Shown: positions 1-8,580, numbered from the stretch's first letter. The stretch: DNA of 64,000 bases from Pseudomonadales bacterium (GCA_024234165.1 JACKOP010000003.1:310001-374000); one strand, 5' to 3'. The notes: generated from the sequence alone by a model not told the origin. Program-made: numbers and translations.

Positions 1-1252
1 CGAGGTAGTGCGCGACGCGCTCGCGGCGCTCGCTGCGGTTGACGCTGCGGTTCTGCAGCAGCGGGTACTCGACGTTCTCCCACGCCGAGAGCACCGGCAG
101 CAGGTTGAAGGTCTGGAAGATGAAGCCGATCGTGCGTGCGCGCAGGTCGGCGAGTTCGTCGGGCGTGCGGTCGGAGACCTCCGCGCCGCCTATATGCACG
201 CTGCCGCGCGTCGGCGTGTCGATGCAGCCGATCAGGTTCAGCAGCGTCGACTTGCCGCTGCCCGAAGGCCCGGCGAGCGCCATGAACTCGCCCTGCCCGA
301 TGCGCACCGCCACGTCGCGCAGCGCCACCACCACCTGGCTGCCGAGCACGTATTCCTTCCACGCGCCTTCCACGCGCACCACCTCGGGGCGATCCGCCGC
401 CATGCGGCTTCCCGGTGCTGCGGCGACGCCGGACTCGAAACCGGTCACCACGGGCGTGGGCGCTGCGGCGGGTTCGGTGGCGACGGGTGAATCGACGAAT
501 ACCTGCACCTGCATGCAGGGTTCGTCCTCGTAGAGGGTGCGCGAGATCCTCAGCCTGGCAGAGAAGCGGCTGCCGTCGCTGCGCTTCAGTTCGAGTGCGG
601 TCGCGGTGCTGTCCAGCGATTCGTTGCGATAGCTGTGCAACAACTGGCGAAAGCGCGGCTGGTGCTCCGGCACCACCAGGTCGAGCTGTGTCACGCTCTG
701 CAGATCGATCGGATCATTGAAGCCGAACAGGCGCGCGTAGGCGTGGTTGCAGTGCAGGTGCATGCCGTCGGTGGCGTAGGCCAGTGCCTCGGAGCTGGTC
801 TCGAGCAGCAGCTCGCAGCGCCGCTCCAGTTCCTGGTGGCGTGGGCGCAGGCTCTCCAGCGCGCGGCGGTCGCGCAGCGCCCCGACCTCGCGCTGCACCG
901 CGTGAAACAGCCGTTTTCCCTGGTCGCGGCGCAGCACGGCGACTGCACCGTCGGCGAGCAGCGCATCGACCTGGGCGGCGTCGAGCCGGGTGGTACAGAA
1001 CAGGACGGGCATGCCGGCTTCGCCCGCCGCCGTCAGCACATTCGCTGCAGTCAGTTCCGCTTCGCCGTCGGTCGCGACCAGCACCTCCCAGGTGGGGTCG
1101 GCCAGCCGTTCGCGCAGCTCGGCAAGCGTGCCGACCTCGCGGGTACGGATGGCGGCGCCGTCCGCGTGCGCGCGCAGCAGGTTGCTGAAGTAGTCGGCGT
1201 CCGATCTCGAGGCGCAACTGAGCAGCACGTGGTAGCTGTCTTTACTGCTCAT
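1..1252 (-). CDS. REC-PAS sensor half fused in frame to a LolD/MacB-type ABC ATPase (C-terminus beyond left edge)
   Basis: The reading frame is open from the ATG at 1252 to the window edge, giving 417 visible residues. Residues 1-120 look like a degenerate receiver domain without a clear phospho-acceptor Asp. Residues 145-252 form a PAS domain (LLLETSSEALAYATDGMH, then LFGF) that, from memory, resembles the REC-PAS half of the type IV pilus regulator FimX. A Pro/Ala-rich linker (256-283) leads to an ABC ATPase starting near residue 284, with Walker A GPSGSGKST and Q-loop FQTFNLLP, typical of LolD/MacB/FtsE exporters. The signature motif and Walker B lie off the edge. An internal ATG at 403 with weak upstream GGGAAG could let the ATPase also be made alone. 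The permeases at 3825-6284 and the LolA-like protein at 1688 are likely partners. The fusion is seen directly; the sensing role is inference. Confidence 0.8.
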   Translation of the reverse strand, partial: MSSKDSYHVLLSCASRSDADYFSNLLRAHADGAAIRTREVGTLAELRERLADPTWEVLVATDGEAELTAANVLTAAGEAGMPVLFCTTRLDAAQVDALLADGAVAVLRRDQGKRLFHAVQREVGALRDRRALESLRPRHQELERRCELLLETSSEALAYATDGMHLHCNHAYARLFGFNDPIDLQSVTQLDLVVPEHQPRFRQLLHSYRNESLDSTATALELKRSDGSRFSARLRISRTLYEDEPCMQVQVFVDSPVATEPAAAPTPVVTGFESGVAAAPGSRMAADRPEVVRVEGAWKEYVLGSQVVVALRDVAVRIGQGEFMALAGPSGSGKSTLLNLIGCIDTPTRGSVHIGGAEVSDRTPDELADLRARTIGFIFQTFNLLPVLSAWENVEYPLLQNRSVNRSERRERVAHYL

Positions 1253-1687
1253 CGTCGTGTTTCGTGTCCCGTCCGGCGGCTGCGCCCGTTGCGATCCCGA
1301 ATCACCGGGCTGGCAGCGCCGCGGCAACGGGAAGTAAGCGCAGACAGTATAGGCGATACGCCCGTGCGCCCGCGGTCACGGAAAAGCCGTGGGGCTTCGG
1401 CTACACTGCCCCGGTCAGCCCCGTTTGGCGCCCGCAAGATGCCGACCGATCCCAGCCTCCGTTCTGCCACCCTCCGTCGTGCTCGTGAAGAGGCTGTCGC
1501 AATGGCCTGTCGGTCATCGATGCAGGTCGCGCGCGACGATGCCTTCACCCCGGTGGGACGCCGTGAATGCATCCCTGCAGGCTCGAGTGCCGCATCCCTG
1601 CGGCACACGCCCCCCGATGCGAAGGCACCGCCGCACGCTTCGCGGCGTTTTGCGACACCTTCTGAAGCAGGGCCTGCTGCCGGATTG
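1253..1687. other. Divergent intergenic region, possible promoters
   Basis: This stretch separates the leftward REC-PAS-ABC gene from the rightward LolA-like gene. It holds a TATACT on the minus strand (1346-1351) and TACACT on the plus strand (1402-1407) that could be -10 elements, but neither has a convincing -35 partner. The frame of the LolA-like gene stays open upstream through 1439 and 1502 (both ATG), so part of it could be coding if an earlier start is used. Confidence 0.3.
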
Positions 1688-2488
1688 GTGCGGCGTGCCG
1701 TGGCGGCGGCGATGGTCGCAACCGCGCTGCTGCTTACGCTCGGCACAGCGCCGGGTGAGGCCGCGCCGCGACACGCCGCGAAGCCGCAGGCGGCCGAGGT
1801 GCGGCACGAGATTTCCGCCGATGACATCCTTTCCCGTGCTGATCGCATCCGCTTTCCGCAGTACGGTTTCCAGGTCGACGTGGTGATCAGCACCACGCAT
1901 GCGGGTGCGGGCGACCAGGAGGTGCGCGAGTACCGTCTGCTGTCGAAGGGCAACACGCGCACGCTGGTGCAGACCACGGCGCCGGCCATCGACCGTGGCC
2001 AGATCCTGCTGATGCGCGACCGTGACCTGTGGGCCTTCCTGCCGTCGGTGTCGCAGCCGGTGCGCCTGCCGCTCGCGCAGAAGCTGACCGGGCAGGTCGC
2101 GAACGGCGACCTCGCGCGCGCCAACTTCGCGGGTGACTACGAGCCGACGCTGCTGCGTACCGAGGAAGTGGACGGCGAGCCGATGTACGTGCTGGAGCTG
2201 AAGGCGGCCACGCGCGGCGTCACCTACCACCGCGTGCTGTACTGGGTGAACGCGAGTAACTTCCACCCGTACAAGGCCGAGTTCTACACGATCTCGAAGC
2301 GGCTGATGAAGGTGTGCCATTACACCGACTTCAGGGAGCTGGGTGACGAAATACGCCCGACGCGGCTGCTGATGGAAGACGCGCTGCGCGCCGGCGAGCG
2401 CTCCGAGCTGGTTTACAGCAAGATGGTGAAGCGCGAGCTGCCCGAGAAGCTGTTCAACAAGGACTATCTGAAGAAACTCGCCCGCTGA
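1688..2488 (+). CDS. Outer-membrane lipoprotein-sorting (LolA-like) periplasmic protein
   Basis: This is a periplasmic protein of about 266 residues of the 'outer membrane lipoprotein-sorting protein' family, related in fold to LolA and often paired with FtsX-type ABC or RND exporters. The GTG start at 1688 puts two Arg and a hydrophobic stretch ending near GEA at the N-terminus, a normal signal peptide. The in-frame ATGs at 1439, 1502 and 1712 either bury this peptide or remove its basic end. The mature part has the family's beta-rich pattern, including LLMRDRDLWAFLPSV and HPYKAEFYT. Its neighbours are the ABC ATPase and two permeases, so it probably carries a lipophilic substrate for that exporter (inference). 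It ends just before a REP cluster. Confidence 0.8.
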   Translation: MRRAVAAAMVATALLLTLGTAPGEAAPRHAAKPQAAEVRHEISADDILSRADRIRFPQYGFQVDVVISTTHAGAGDQEVREYRLLSKGNTRTLVQTTAPAIDRGQILLMRDRDLWAFLPSVSQPVRLPLAQKLTGQVANGDLARANFAGDYEPTLLRTEEVDGEPMYVLELKAATRGVTYHRVLYWVNASNFHPYKAEFYTISKRLMKVCHYTDFRELGDEIRPTRLLMEDALRAGERSELVYSKMVKRELPEKLFNKDYLKKLAR

Positions 2489-2489
2489 T

Positions 2490-2750
2490 GTAGGTCGGCA
2501 TTCATGCCGACTGGGGCCAAACATCCGTCGGGTTGAAACCCGACCCACGCGGACCGGCGCCCATCCGTGGGTCGGCATTCATGCCGACGATTGATGCAGA
2601 AGTCGGGTTGAAACCCGACCCACGTCCGTGGGTCGGCATTCATGCCGACTGGGGCCAAAACATCCGTCGGGTTGAAACCCGACCCACGTCCGTAGGTCGG
2701 CATTCATGCCGACTGGGGCCAAACACCCGTCGGGTTGAAACCCGACCTAC
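2490..2750. repeat. REP-type palindrome cluster 1 (eight palindromes)
   Basis: Two 18-bp palindromes alternate: GTCGGCATTCATGCCGAC at 2494, 2571, 2632 and 2696, and GTCGGGTTGAAACCCGAC at 2527, 2602, 2666 and 2729. Outer flanks are GTAG or GTGG before and CCAC or CTAC after. The spacer TGGGGCCAAA(A)CA(T/C)CC recurs between partners. No associated transposase (RAYT) is in the window. The cluster begins immediately after the LolA-like stop codon. Confidence 0.95.
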
Positions 2751-2757
2751 GTAAATG

Positions 2758-2784
2758 AAAAAGGCGGCCAGTGGCCGCCTTTTC
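2758..2784. terminator. Bidirectional rho-independent terminator
   Basis: AAAAGGCGGCC and GGCCGCCTTTT form a strong stem with a three-base loop, flanked by A and T runs on both sides. It can end the leftward PEP-CTERM transcript and rightward read-through from the LolA-like gene. Confidence 0.85.
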
Positions 2785-2801
2785 CGTGTGTCGCTCGCAG
2801 C

Positions 2802-3665
2802 TCAGTGCTTGCGACGACGGCGCAGTGCCAGACCGGTCAGGCCAAGGCCGAACAACGCCATGGTGTCGGGTTCGGGAACGTTCCTGATGGGCTGGGTGCT
2901 GATCAGCACGGCAAACTGGGCCGCGTTCGCCCGGTCCTCGATCGTCATGAAGCCCATGCAGCCCGCGCTTGCGCCAGCGGCGGTACACGCAGCAGTGGGC
3001 AGCGCACTGAATGCATTGCTTTTCTCGAAGAAGTGGAGGTAGTAAGTCCGAAGCCCGGTCACCGTCTCCGGATCAGCCCACTCGAACTCGTTGTTCAATG
3101 AGGTATCGCCAATCACGAAGATATCACCGCACCCATTGACGTTGACGCCAGACCCGTTGGGAGCGCCGTTCGCGCAGGGATCCGCGTTGTTCGTTGTTTC
3201 CTGGAAATTGACATTGAACGTCAGCGGGCCGATGGGGGGGCTCGTCGAATCAGGAGGGTTGAGCGGGGTCAGCCACAGGGTCGAAAGAATATTGACCGAG
3301 TCCAAGGTGGTTCCCTGGATCGGGTTGTTGTCGTGCGTGATCTTCACGTTGTCTACGGCACTTCCCAAGTGAAGGAGAGGATTGGTAATAGGGGCGAGGG
3401 TTTGAACCGTATTGACGGGGGTGGACGCGTAAGGAACCGTCTCAGTGCCACCCTGCGTGATTTCCAGGCTGCTCGGACCACCGCTACCGGAGCCCCATGA
3501 CAGTTTGGTGCCGTCAACGGACTTGGTAATTCCCGAGGTTGGCAGGACGCTGTCGTTGTCGAAGCGGGTCCAGGTTTCTACCGTCCACTGCGTGACTATC
3601 GCAGCGTCGGCCATCGGAGCCACCAGTGCTGCTGCGCAGCAGGCGGAAAGCAGAAGTTTCTTCAT
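2802..3665 (-). CDS. PEP-CTERM sorting-domain protein 1
   Basis: This is a 287-residue secreted protein with a signal peptide (MKKLLLSACCAAALVAPMADA) and a C-terminal exosortase signal: VPEP, a hydrophobic helix, then RRRRKH. Proteins of this class are exported by Sec and processed at the PEP-CTERM by an exosortase, usually in bacteria that make exopolysaccharide. The middle is rich in Asn, Thr, Ser and Pro and matches no enzyme I recognise. The ATG at 3665 follows a GAGGA ribosome site. A sigma-54 promoter lies 50 bp upstream and a putative activator site is centred near 3802. A strong terminator follows. Confidence 0.93.
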   Translation of the reverse strand: MKKLLLSACCAAALVAPMADAAIVTQWTVETWTRFDNDSVLPTSGITKSVDGTKLSWGSGSGGPSSLEITQGGTETVPYASTPVNTVQTLAPITNPLLHLGSAVDNVKITHDNNPIQGTTLDSVNILSTLWLTPLNPPDSTSPPIGPLTFNVNFQETTNNADPCANGAPNGSGVNVNGCGDIFVIGDTSLNNEFEWADPETVTGLRTYYLHFFEKSNAFSALPTAACTAAGASAGCMGFMTIEDRANAAQFAVLISTQPIRNVPEPDTMALFGLGLTGLALRRRRKH

Positions 3666-3714
3666 GGTGTCGTTCCTCGGTGAAGTTTTGAAAATCCAGA
3701 CCCATGACTGAGAA

Positions 3715-3730
3715 TGCAGACAGCGTGCCA
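3715..3730 (-). promoter_or_regulatory. Sigma-54 (-24/-12) promoter of PEP-CTERM gene 1
   Basis: The minus strand reads TGGCACGCTGTCTGCA, matching TGGCAC-N5-TTGCW at all but one consensus base, with GG and GC separated by exactly 10 bp. It ends 50 bp upstream of the ATG at 3665. Two other PEP-CTERM genes in the window have the same element. Confidence 0.75.
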
Positions 3731-3790
3731 AAATCGTTTTTGTGAACCGAATCACGCTGTTGACAAATGCCGAGTAGGTTGATGCGGTGT

Positions 3791-3812
3791 GAAGTGTAAA
3801 AAAACCCGACAG
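3791..3812 (-). promoter_or_regulatory. Putative enhancer-binding-protein site upstream of PEP-CTERM gene 1
   Basis: On the minus strand this reads CTGTCG, 8 nt, TACACTTC, containing a TGT-N11-ACA half-dyad. It lies 60 bp upstream of the -24 box. The same element occurs upstream of the two other PEP-CTERM genes (10609-10630 and 14727-14748). Confidence 0.6.
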
Positions 3813-3824
3813 TCGTAGGGGTGT

Positions 3825-5036
3825 TCAGACGTTCTGGCGCAGCGCGTCGACCACCGGTACCCGGGTGATGCGCCGCGCCGGCAGCAGCGCGGCGAGCAGC
3901 GTCGAGGCGGCACCGATCGTGAAGCCAAGCGCCAGCACGGCCGGCACGATGCGTATAAAGGCCGTGTAGCCCACGTTCGAGCCAGGCGGTGGCGGCATCG
4001 GGATGCCGATGCGCGAGATCAGCCAGGCGAGCAGTACACCGCAGGCAACGCCCAGGGCGGCGCCCAGCAGCCCGAGCAGCAGGTTCTCGGCCAGGATCAG
4101 CCGGAACAGCCGCCAGCGCCGCTGCCCCAGCGCCTGCAAGGTACCGAACTCGCCGGTGCGCTCGTGCAGCGTCATGTTCACGCTGCTGCCCACGCTGAGC
4201 AGCACCATCACCAGCACGATCAGTTGCAGCGCGCCGAACTGGCGCCGGTACAGGTCGACCGTCTTGGCGTAGAACTCGGCCAGCTCGTACCACGGTTTCA
4301 GCTCGTAGTCCGCCGCCGGCAGTTGCGCGCGCAGGGTGGCAGCGACGGTGTCGGTCAGCGCGGTGTCGGCCAGCGCGACCACGATGCCGTGCGCGCCGTC
4401 GGTATACAGAAGCTCCTGCGCGGCGGCCAGCGGGATGCGCACCGCGCGGCCGTCGAAATCCTTCGAGAAGGTACGAAAAGTGCCGATCACCTCGAACTCG
4501 AGGCTGTTCACGGCGCCATCGGGCGTGCTGCTCACCAGCGTGACGAAATCGCCCGGTGCGAGTTGCAGCGCAGTGGCGACGCCCTGCCCGAGTTCTACGC
4601 CGTAGGCGTCTTCCTCGGCCAGCTTGCGGCCGGCGACTATATCGAGTGCGGTGCCGAGCCGTGCCTCCTTTTCCGGTTCGATGCCTTCGCCGATGATCGG
4701 CAGGTCCGCCTTGCCGTTGTTCAGCAGCCCCGAGAAACTGAGCCTTGCCATCACGTCTTCGACGCCGGGAATCATCGCGATCTGGCGTTCGAGTTCCGTG
4801 GGCTCCTCGATCAGGTACGCGAGCGGGTCGCGGCGACCGTATTCGGCATAACCGGCGCGGTGGACCTGCAGGTGGCCGAGGTAGGAGTGGATCGTCGACT
4901 CGCGCAACTGCACGAACACGTCCTCGACGAAGCCACCGCTCAGCACGATGCCGACCACGCCAAAGACGATGGCGGCGAGCGTCAGCGCGGTGCGCATGCG
5001 CTGGCGAAAGATGTTCCTGAACGCGAGCTGCCACAT
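3825..5036 (-). CDS. FtsX/MacB-type ABC transporter permease (second of pair)
   Basis: This 403-residue protein has the LolC/LolE/MacB layout: one N-terminal membrane helix (ALTLAAIVFGVVGIVLSGGF), a periplasmic domain of about 220 residues, and three C-terminal helices with the cytoplasmic loop ERTGEFGTLQALG. It starts 15 bp after the stop of its paralogue at 5052, so the two are probably co-transcribed and could form a heterodimer. Both share the extracytoplasmic motif GIPMPPPPGS. The ATPase is probably the REC-PAS-ABC protein at 1-1252. Such exporters move lipoproteins, peptides or lipids by mechanotransmission; the substrate cannot be read here. Confidence 0.9.
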   Translation of the reverse strand: MWQLAFRNIFRQRMRTALTLAAIVFGVVGIVLSGGFVEDVFVQLRESTIHSYLGHLQVHRAGYAEYGRRDPLAYLIEEPTELERQIAMIPGVEDVMARLSFSGLLNNGKADLPIIGEGIEPEKEARLGTALDIVAGRKLAEEDAYGVELGQGVATALQLAPGDFVTLVSSTPDGAVNSLEFEVIGTFRTFSKDFDGRAVRIPLAAAQELLYTDGAHGIVVALADTALTDTVAATLRAQLPAADYELKPWYELAEFYAKTVDLYRRQFGALQLIVLVMVLLSVGSSVNMTLHERTGEFGTLQALGQRRWRLFRLILAENLLLGLLGAALGVACGVLLAWLISRIGIPMPPPPGSNVGYTAFIRIVPAVLALGFTIGAASTLLAALLPARRITRVPVVDALRQNV

Positions 5037-5051
5037 GTGCGTCTCCCGGCG

Positions 5052-6284
5052 CTAGCGGTTGTGCCGCAGCGCGTTGACCACTTCGAGCCGCGATGCCTTC
5101 CACGCCGGGTATACGGCGGCGAGCGCGGTGACCACCACCGCCAGCACGAAGGCGCCGGCGACCAGCGGCACGGTGAGGCGGATCTCGCCGGTGAAGCCGG
5201 TATCCGAACCCGGTGGCGGTGGCATGGGGATGCCGACGGCCGAGATGCCCAGCGCCAGTACGACGGCGACCAGCGTGCCGAGCGCACCGCCCACCACGCC
5301 GAGCAGCAGCCCTTCGCTGAACATCAGGCGCAGGATGCTGCGGCGGCGGTAGCCGACCGCCATCAGGGTGCCGATCTCGCCGGTGCGCTCCATCACCGTC
5401 ATCACCAGCAGGTTCGAGATGCTGAGCACGATGATCAGCCCGATGATCGCCTTCACCACGTCCATCTGACGCGAGAACAGCGCCACGGTCTTGTTGTAGA
5501 AGTCGGCCAGTTGCTGCCACGGCACGAACTGCAGCGTGGTGTTGGCGTCAGCGGCTGTGAAACGCTGGCGGAAATCGTCGATCAGCGCGGGCACCTTGCT
5601 CTCGTCGTCGAGCAGCAGCACCCAGCGGTGCGCACCCTGCGTGCGCAGCAGCGTGTGCGCAACGCCGATGGGTACGCGCAGCGCGCTGTCGTCGAAGGCC
5701 TTGGTCGAGGTGGTGAAGGTGCCGACCAGCTTCAGCTCGACCGCGTTGATGCCGCCCGCGGCCGTGTTGACCAGCAGCACCACCTGATCGCCGAGTTCGA
5801 CGCCGAGGTTGCGCGCGAGCCCCGTGCCCATGATCAGTTCGCTGGCGTCCGGCCCCGACAGGTTCTGGCCAGCGGTGATCACGACCATCTTGCTGACGGT
5901 TCTTTCCTTTATAGGGTCGACCCCTTCGCCGGCAAAAGAGACGGTCAGGTCGCCGTGGCTCACCAGCCCGGTGAAGGCGATGCGGGGGGTGACGAACAGT
6001 ACGCCGGGGCTGTGCTCCAGTTCGGCAAACGTGGGCGAGTCGTCGGGCAGCAGGTAGGCGAAGGGATCAGCTGCGCCCGCCTCGAAGTAGCCCCGCTTCA
6101 CGACCTGGATATGGCCGAGCTGCGACTCGATGGTCGCGGTGCGCATCGCCCAGAAGATCCATTCGATGAATCCGCCGGCGAGTACCAGTGCCACCACGCC
6201 GAAGCCGATGGTCGCCAGCGCGATCGTGCTGCGCCGGCGGTTGCGCCAGAGGTTGCGAAACGCGAGCCGCAGGCTGCCTTCCAT
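5052..6284 (-). CDS. FtsX/MacB-type ABC transporter permease (first of pair)
   Basis: This 410-residue paralogue of the next gene has the same four-helix layout and the cytoplasmic loop ERTGEIGTLMAVG that contacts the ATPase in this family. The ATG at 6284 is preceded by GAGGA at suitable distance. An upstream in-frame extension to 6443 contains the putative promoter area (TATACT on the minus strand at 6365-6370) and is probably not translated. The pair, the LolA-like protein and the REC-PAS-ABC ATPase would make a complete envelope exporter, although a PEP-CTERM gene and a REP cluster lie between the parts. Other possibilities are lipoprotein release (LolCE) or macrolide/lipid export; the sequence does not decide. 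Confidence 0.9.
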   Translation of the reverse strand: MEGSLRLAFRNLWRNRRRSTIALATIGFGVVALVLAGGFIEWIFWAMRTATIESQLGHIQVVKRGYFEAGAADPFAYLLPDDSPTFAELEHSPGVLFVTPRIAFTGLVSHGDLTVSFAGEGVDPIKERTVSKMVVITAGQNLSGPDASELIMGTGLARNLGVELGDQVVLLVNTAAGGINAVELKLVGTFTTSTKAFDDSALRVPIGVAHTLLRTQGAHRWVLLLDDESKVPALIDDFRQRFTAADANTTLQFVPWQQLADFYNKTVALFSRQMDVVKAIIGLIIVLSISNLLVMTVMERTGEIGTLMAVGYRRRSILRLMFSEGLLLGVVGGALGTLVAVVLALGISAVGIPMPPPPGSDTGFTGEIRLTVPLVAGAFVLAVVVTALAAVYPAWKASRLEVVNALRHNR

Positions 6285-6483
6285 CGTGGTCCGGTTCCTC
6301 GCGGGTTGGTTGCTGCCGGTGTGTGATCGACGGCTGCCCGTGCCCGGCAGCAAAGCCTGCGGGCAGTATAGTCGGCGCGGCTCAAGCCATCCGTGCTGCG
6401 CGATGGCTTCGCTGCCAGAAAGCGTGTTATGTGATTGGCGCAAGCGCCCTGTATTGCGATGATGAAACCGTGTTCAATGAGCG

Positions 6484-7299
6484 ATGGCGTGCAGCAACAT
6501 GACCCTCTTCGATGCGCTTGGCTTTCGCTGGAACCGGTCGGCGGTACCGACTGCCGTTCCGGTTCACTCGCTTGAGCGGGTCTGCTTCCGCTTCCACAAG
6601 ATGCTGCCCGAGTTCGTCTGGGATGCTTCGGTGCTCGAAGGCAACCCCTTCACCTTCCCCGAGGTCAAGACCCTGCTGGACGGCGTGACCGTCGGCGGAC
6701 GGAAGATTTTCGATCAAGAGCAAATTCTGAACCTCGCGGAAAGTTCCAGACGCCTTCTGACGATGGTCAAGAGCGCTCAGTTCGCTCTTTCCAAGGCCGT
6801 ATTCATCGAACTGAACGGCATCGTTGCACGCCGGGAAGCCTTGGAGTGGGGCGTGTTCCGGGGCGAAGGGCAGGAGACGAACTACACGCCGGACGTGGGC
6901 CTCGGTGAGCGTGGGCGCCATACACCGCTGCCGACACTCCCCGGTGCACCGGAACTGAACCGGGTGTTCAGCGAAGGTGTGACAGCCCTGCAAGAGTGCG
7001 AGCCATTCGAGCGTGCAGCGGCCTTCTTTCTGTTCGGTGCCTTGCAGCAGTTTTTCTTCGACGGCAACAAACGTACGTCGCGCTTCATGATGAACGGCGT
7101 GCTCATGTCGCATGGCATCGACGCGATCAGCGTGCCAGCGGCCAGGGCACAGGAGTTCAACGAGAAGATGGTGCGCTTCTATCTCTCGAAGAACGCCACC
7201 GAGATGATGGCCTTCCTCGCCGGGTGCCACCCGGATGCAGAGGCAATTCTTCCTCCGCCTGAAGTTGATTCAAACCACGATAAAGGAATGGAGCCATGA
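6484..7299 (+). CDS. Fic-domain protein with Gln at the catalytic His position
   Basis: This 271-residue protein carries the Fic core QFFFDGNKRTSR near residues 189-200, aligned with HPFx(D/E)GNxRxxR. The AMP-transferring His is Gln189. An N-terminal SVLEGN resembles the inhibitory (S/T)xxxE(G/N) helix of self-inhibited Fic proteins, but the Ser/Thr position is Ala. The phosphate-anchoring DGN and the Arg residues are kept, so nucleotide binding may survive while normal AMPylation should not. I vaguely recall other Fic subfamilies with Gln here, so this may be a natural variant rather than decay. No antitoxin-like partner is adjacent. The ATG at 6499 is an alternative start. Confidence 0.8.
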   Translation: MACSNMTLFDALGFRWNRSAVPTAVPVHSLERVCFRFHKMLPEFVWDASVLEGNPFTFPEVKTLLDGVTVGGRKIFDQEQILNLAESSRRLLTMVKSAQFALSKAVFIELNGIVARREALEWGVFRGEGQETNYTPDVGLGERGRHTPLPTLPGAPELNRVFSEGVTALQECEPFERAAAFFLFGALQQFFFDGNKRTSRFMMNGVLMSHGIDAISVPAARAQEFNEKMVRFYLSKNATEMMAFLAGCHPDAEAILPPPEVDSNHDKGMEP

Positions 7300-7371
7300 T
7301 TCATGCCCGCGTGCATCCCGAAGTCATCGCAGGAAATTTCGAATGATTGAAGTCGATTTTCGAGGGCAAGG

Positions 7372-8580
7372 ATGAGCGCGAGGCCCAGGCAGCGGGTGCT
7401 GTTCGTCGCCGAGGCGGTCACGCTGGCACACGTGGCGCGGCCGATGGTGCTGGCGCGCGCGCTGGACCCGCAGCGCCACGCGGTCGAATTTGCCTGGGAT
7501 CCGCGCTACGCGCGGCTGTTTCCAAAGCCCGATTTCCCGCTGCACCAAATCACGACCATTCCGGGGGAGCAGTTCGAGGCAGCGCTCGCCAGCGGCAGCC
7601 CGCTCTACGATGCGCCTACCCTGAGGCGTTACGTCGAACAGGACCTGCAGCTTCTCGAGCGCGTGCGTCCCGACGTGGTGGTGGGGGATTTCCGCCTCTC
7701 GCTCGCCGTCAGCGCCGCCGTTGCGAAGGTGCCGTACCTGAACCTGAGCAATGCGTACTGGAGTCCGTATGCCCGCCAGCACTTTCCGGTGCCGGAGCTG
7801 CCGGTCGCACGGCTGCTCGGCGTGCGGCTCGGCCAGCTTGCGTTCACGCTGGCGCGCCCGCTCGCGTTTGCGCTGCACGCCCGCCCGCTGAACACAGTGC
7901 GCCGCGAACACGGTCTGCCTGCCCTCGGCCACGACCTGCGGCACAGCTACACTTGGGGCGACCATACGCTGTACGCCGATATCCCGGAACTGTTCACGAC
8001 GCAGGCCCTGCCGCCAAACCATCATTTCCTGGGCCCCATCCTGTGGTCGCCCACCGTGCCCGAGCCCGAGTGGTGGGATGCATTGGCGCCCGATCGCCCG
8101 GCCGTCTACGTGACGTTGGGCAGCTCGGGGCGCAGCGAGCTGCTGCCGATGGTGCTGGAGGCGCTCGCCGGGCTGGCGGTGACGGTGATCGCCGCCACCG
8201 CTGGACGGGTGAGCATCACCAACCCGCCGGCAAACGCCTTCGTGGCCGATTACCTGCCTGGTGAAGCCGCTGCCGCGCGCGCACGCCTGGTGATCTGCAA
8301 CGGCGGCAGCCCGACCACGCAGCAGGCGCTCACCGCCGGCGTGCCGGTACTGGGCATTGCCGGCAACCTCGATCAGTACCTCAATATGCAGGCGGTGGCA
8401 GCCAGCGGCGCCGGCAGGCTGCTGCGTGCCGGAAAGGCGTCCGTCGATGCGTTGCGAGAAGCAGCCGCGGCGCTGCTGGTCGATGAGGAGTCATGGCTGG
8501 CAGCGCGGCGGCTGGCGAGGGAATTCGCCCGCTACAGCGCGACCGAACGCTTTGCTGAGCTACTGGGTCGGCTGGGTTGA
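7372..8580 (+). CDS. UDP-glycosyltransferase-like (MGT family, GT-B) protein
   Basis: This is a 402-residue GT-B glycosyltransferase of the MGT/UGT type. It has an N-terminal acceptor domain (VLFVAEAVTLAHVARPMVLARAL), a central VYVTLGSSG strand, and a C-terminal nucleotide-sugar site with CNGGSPTTQQALTAGVPVLGI followed by NLDQ, the equivalent of the HGG...P and DQ elements. The usual His of HGG is Asn here, with Cys before it. Such enzymes glycosylate lipids, carotenoids or polyketides. A paralogue lies at 16010-17212 beside prsT. The two flank the PEP-CTERM/toxin-antitoxin region, suggesting a common envelope role (inference). Confidence 0.85.
   Translation: MSARPRQRVLFVAEAVTLAHVARPMVLARALDPQRHAVEFAWDPRYARLFPKPDFPLHQITTIPGEQFEAALASGSPLYDAPTLRRYVEQDLQLLERVRPDVVVGDFRLSLAVSAAVAKVPYLNLSNAYWSPYARQHFPVPELPVARLLGVRLGQLAFTLARPLAFALHARPLNTVRREHGLPALGHDLRHSYTWGDHTLYADIPELFTTQALPPNHHFLGPILWSPTVPEPEWWDALAPDRPAVYVTLGSSGRSELLPMVLEALAGLAVTVIAATAGRVSITNPPANAFVADYLPGEAAAARARLVICNGGSPTTQQALTAGVPVLGIAGNLDQYLNMQAVAASGAGRLLRAGKASVDALREAAAALLVDEESWLAARRLAREFARYSATERFAELLGRLG

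Noticed and set aside
2490..2750. Possible CRISPR array because of regularly repeated palindromes.
   Set aside because: Two different palindromes alternate at uneven distances, spacers recur among clusters and no cas gene is present. This is a REP-type repeat family.
3731..3780. TTGACA on the plus strand near 3760 as a sigma-70 -35 box for a rightward gene.
   Set aside because: No matching -10 box and no rightward gene follow it; the leftward sigma-54 box explains the region better.
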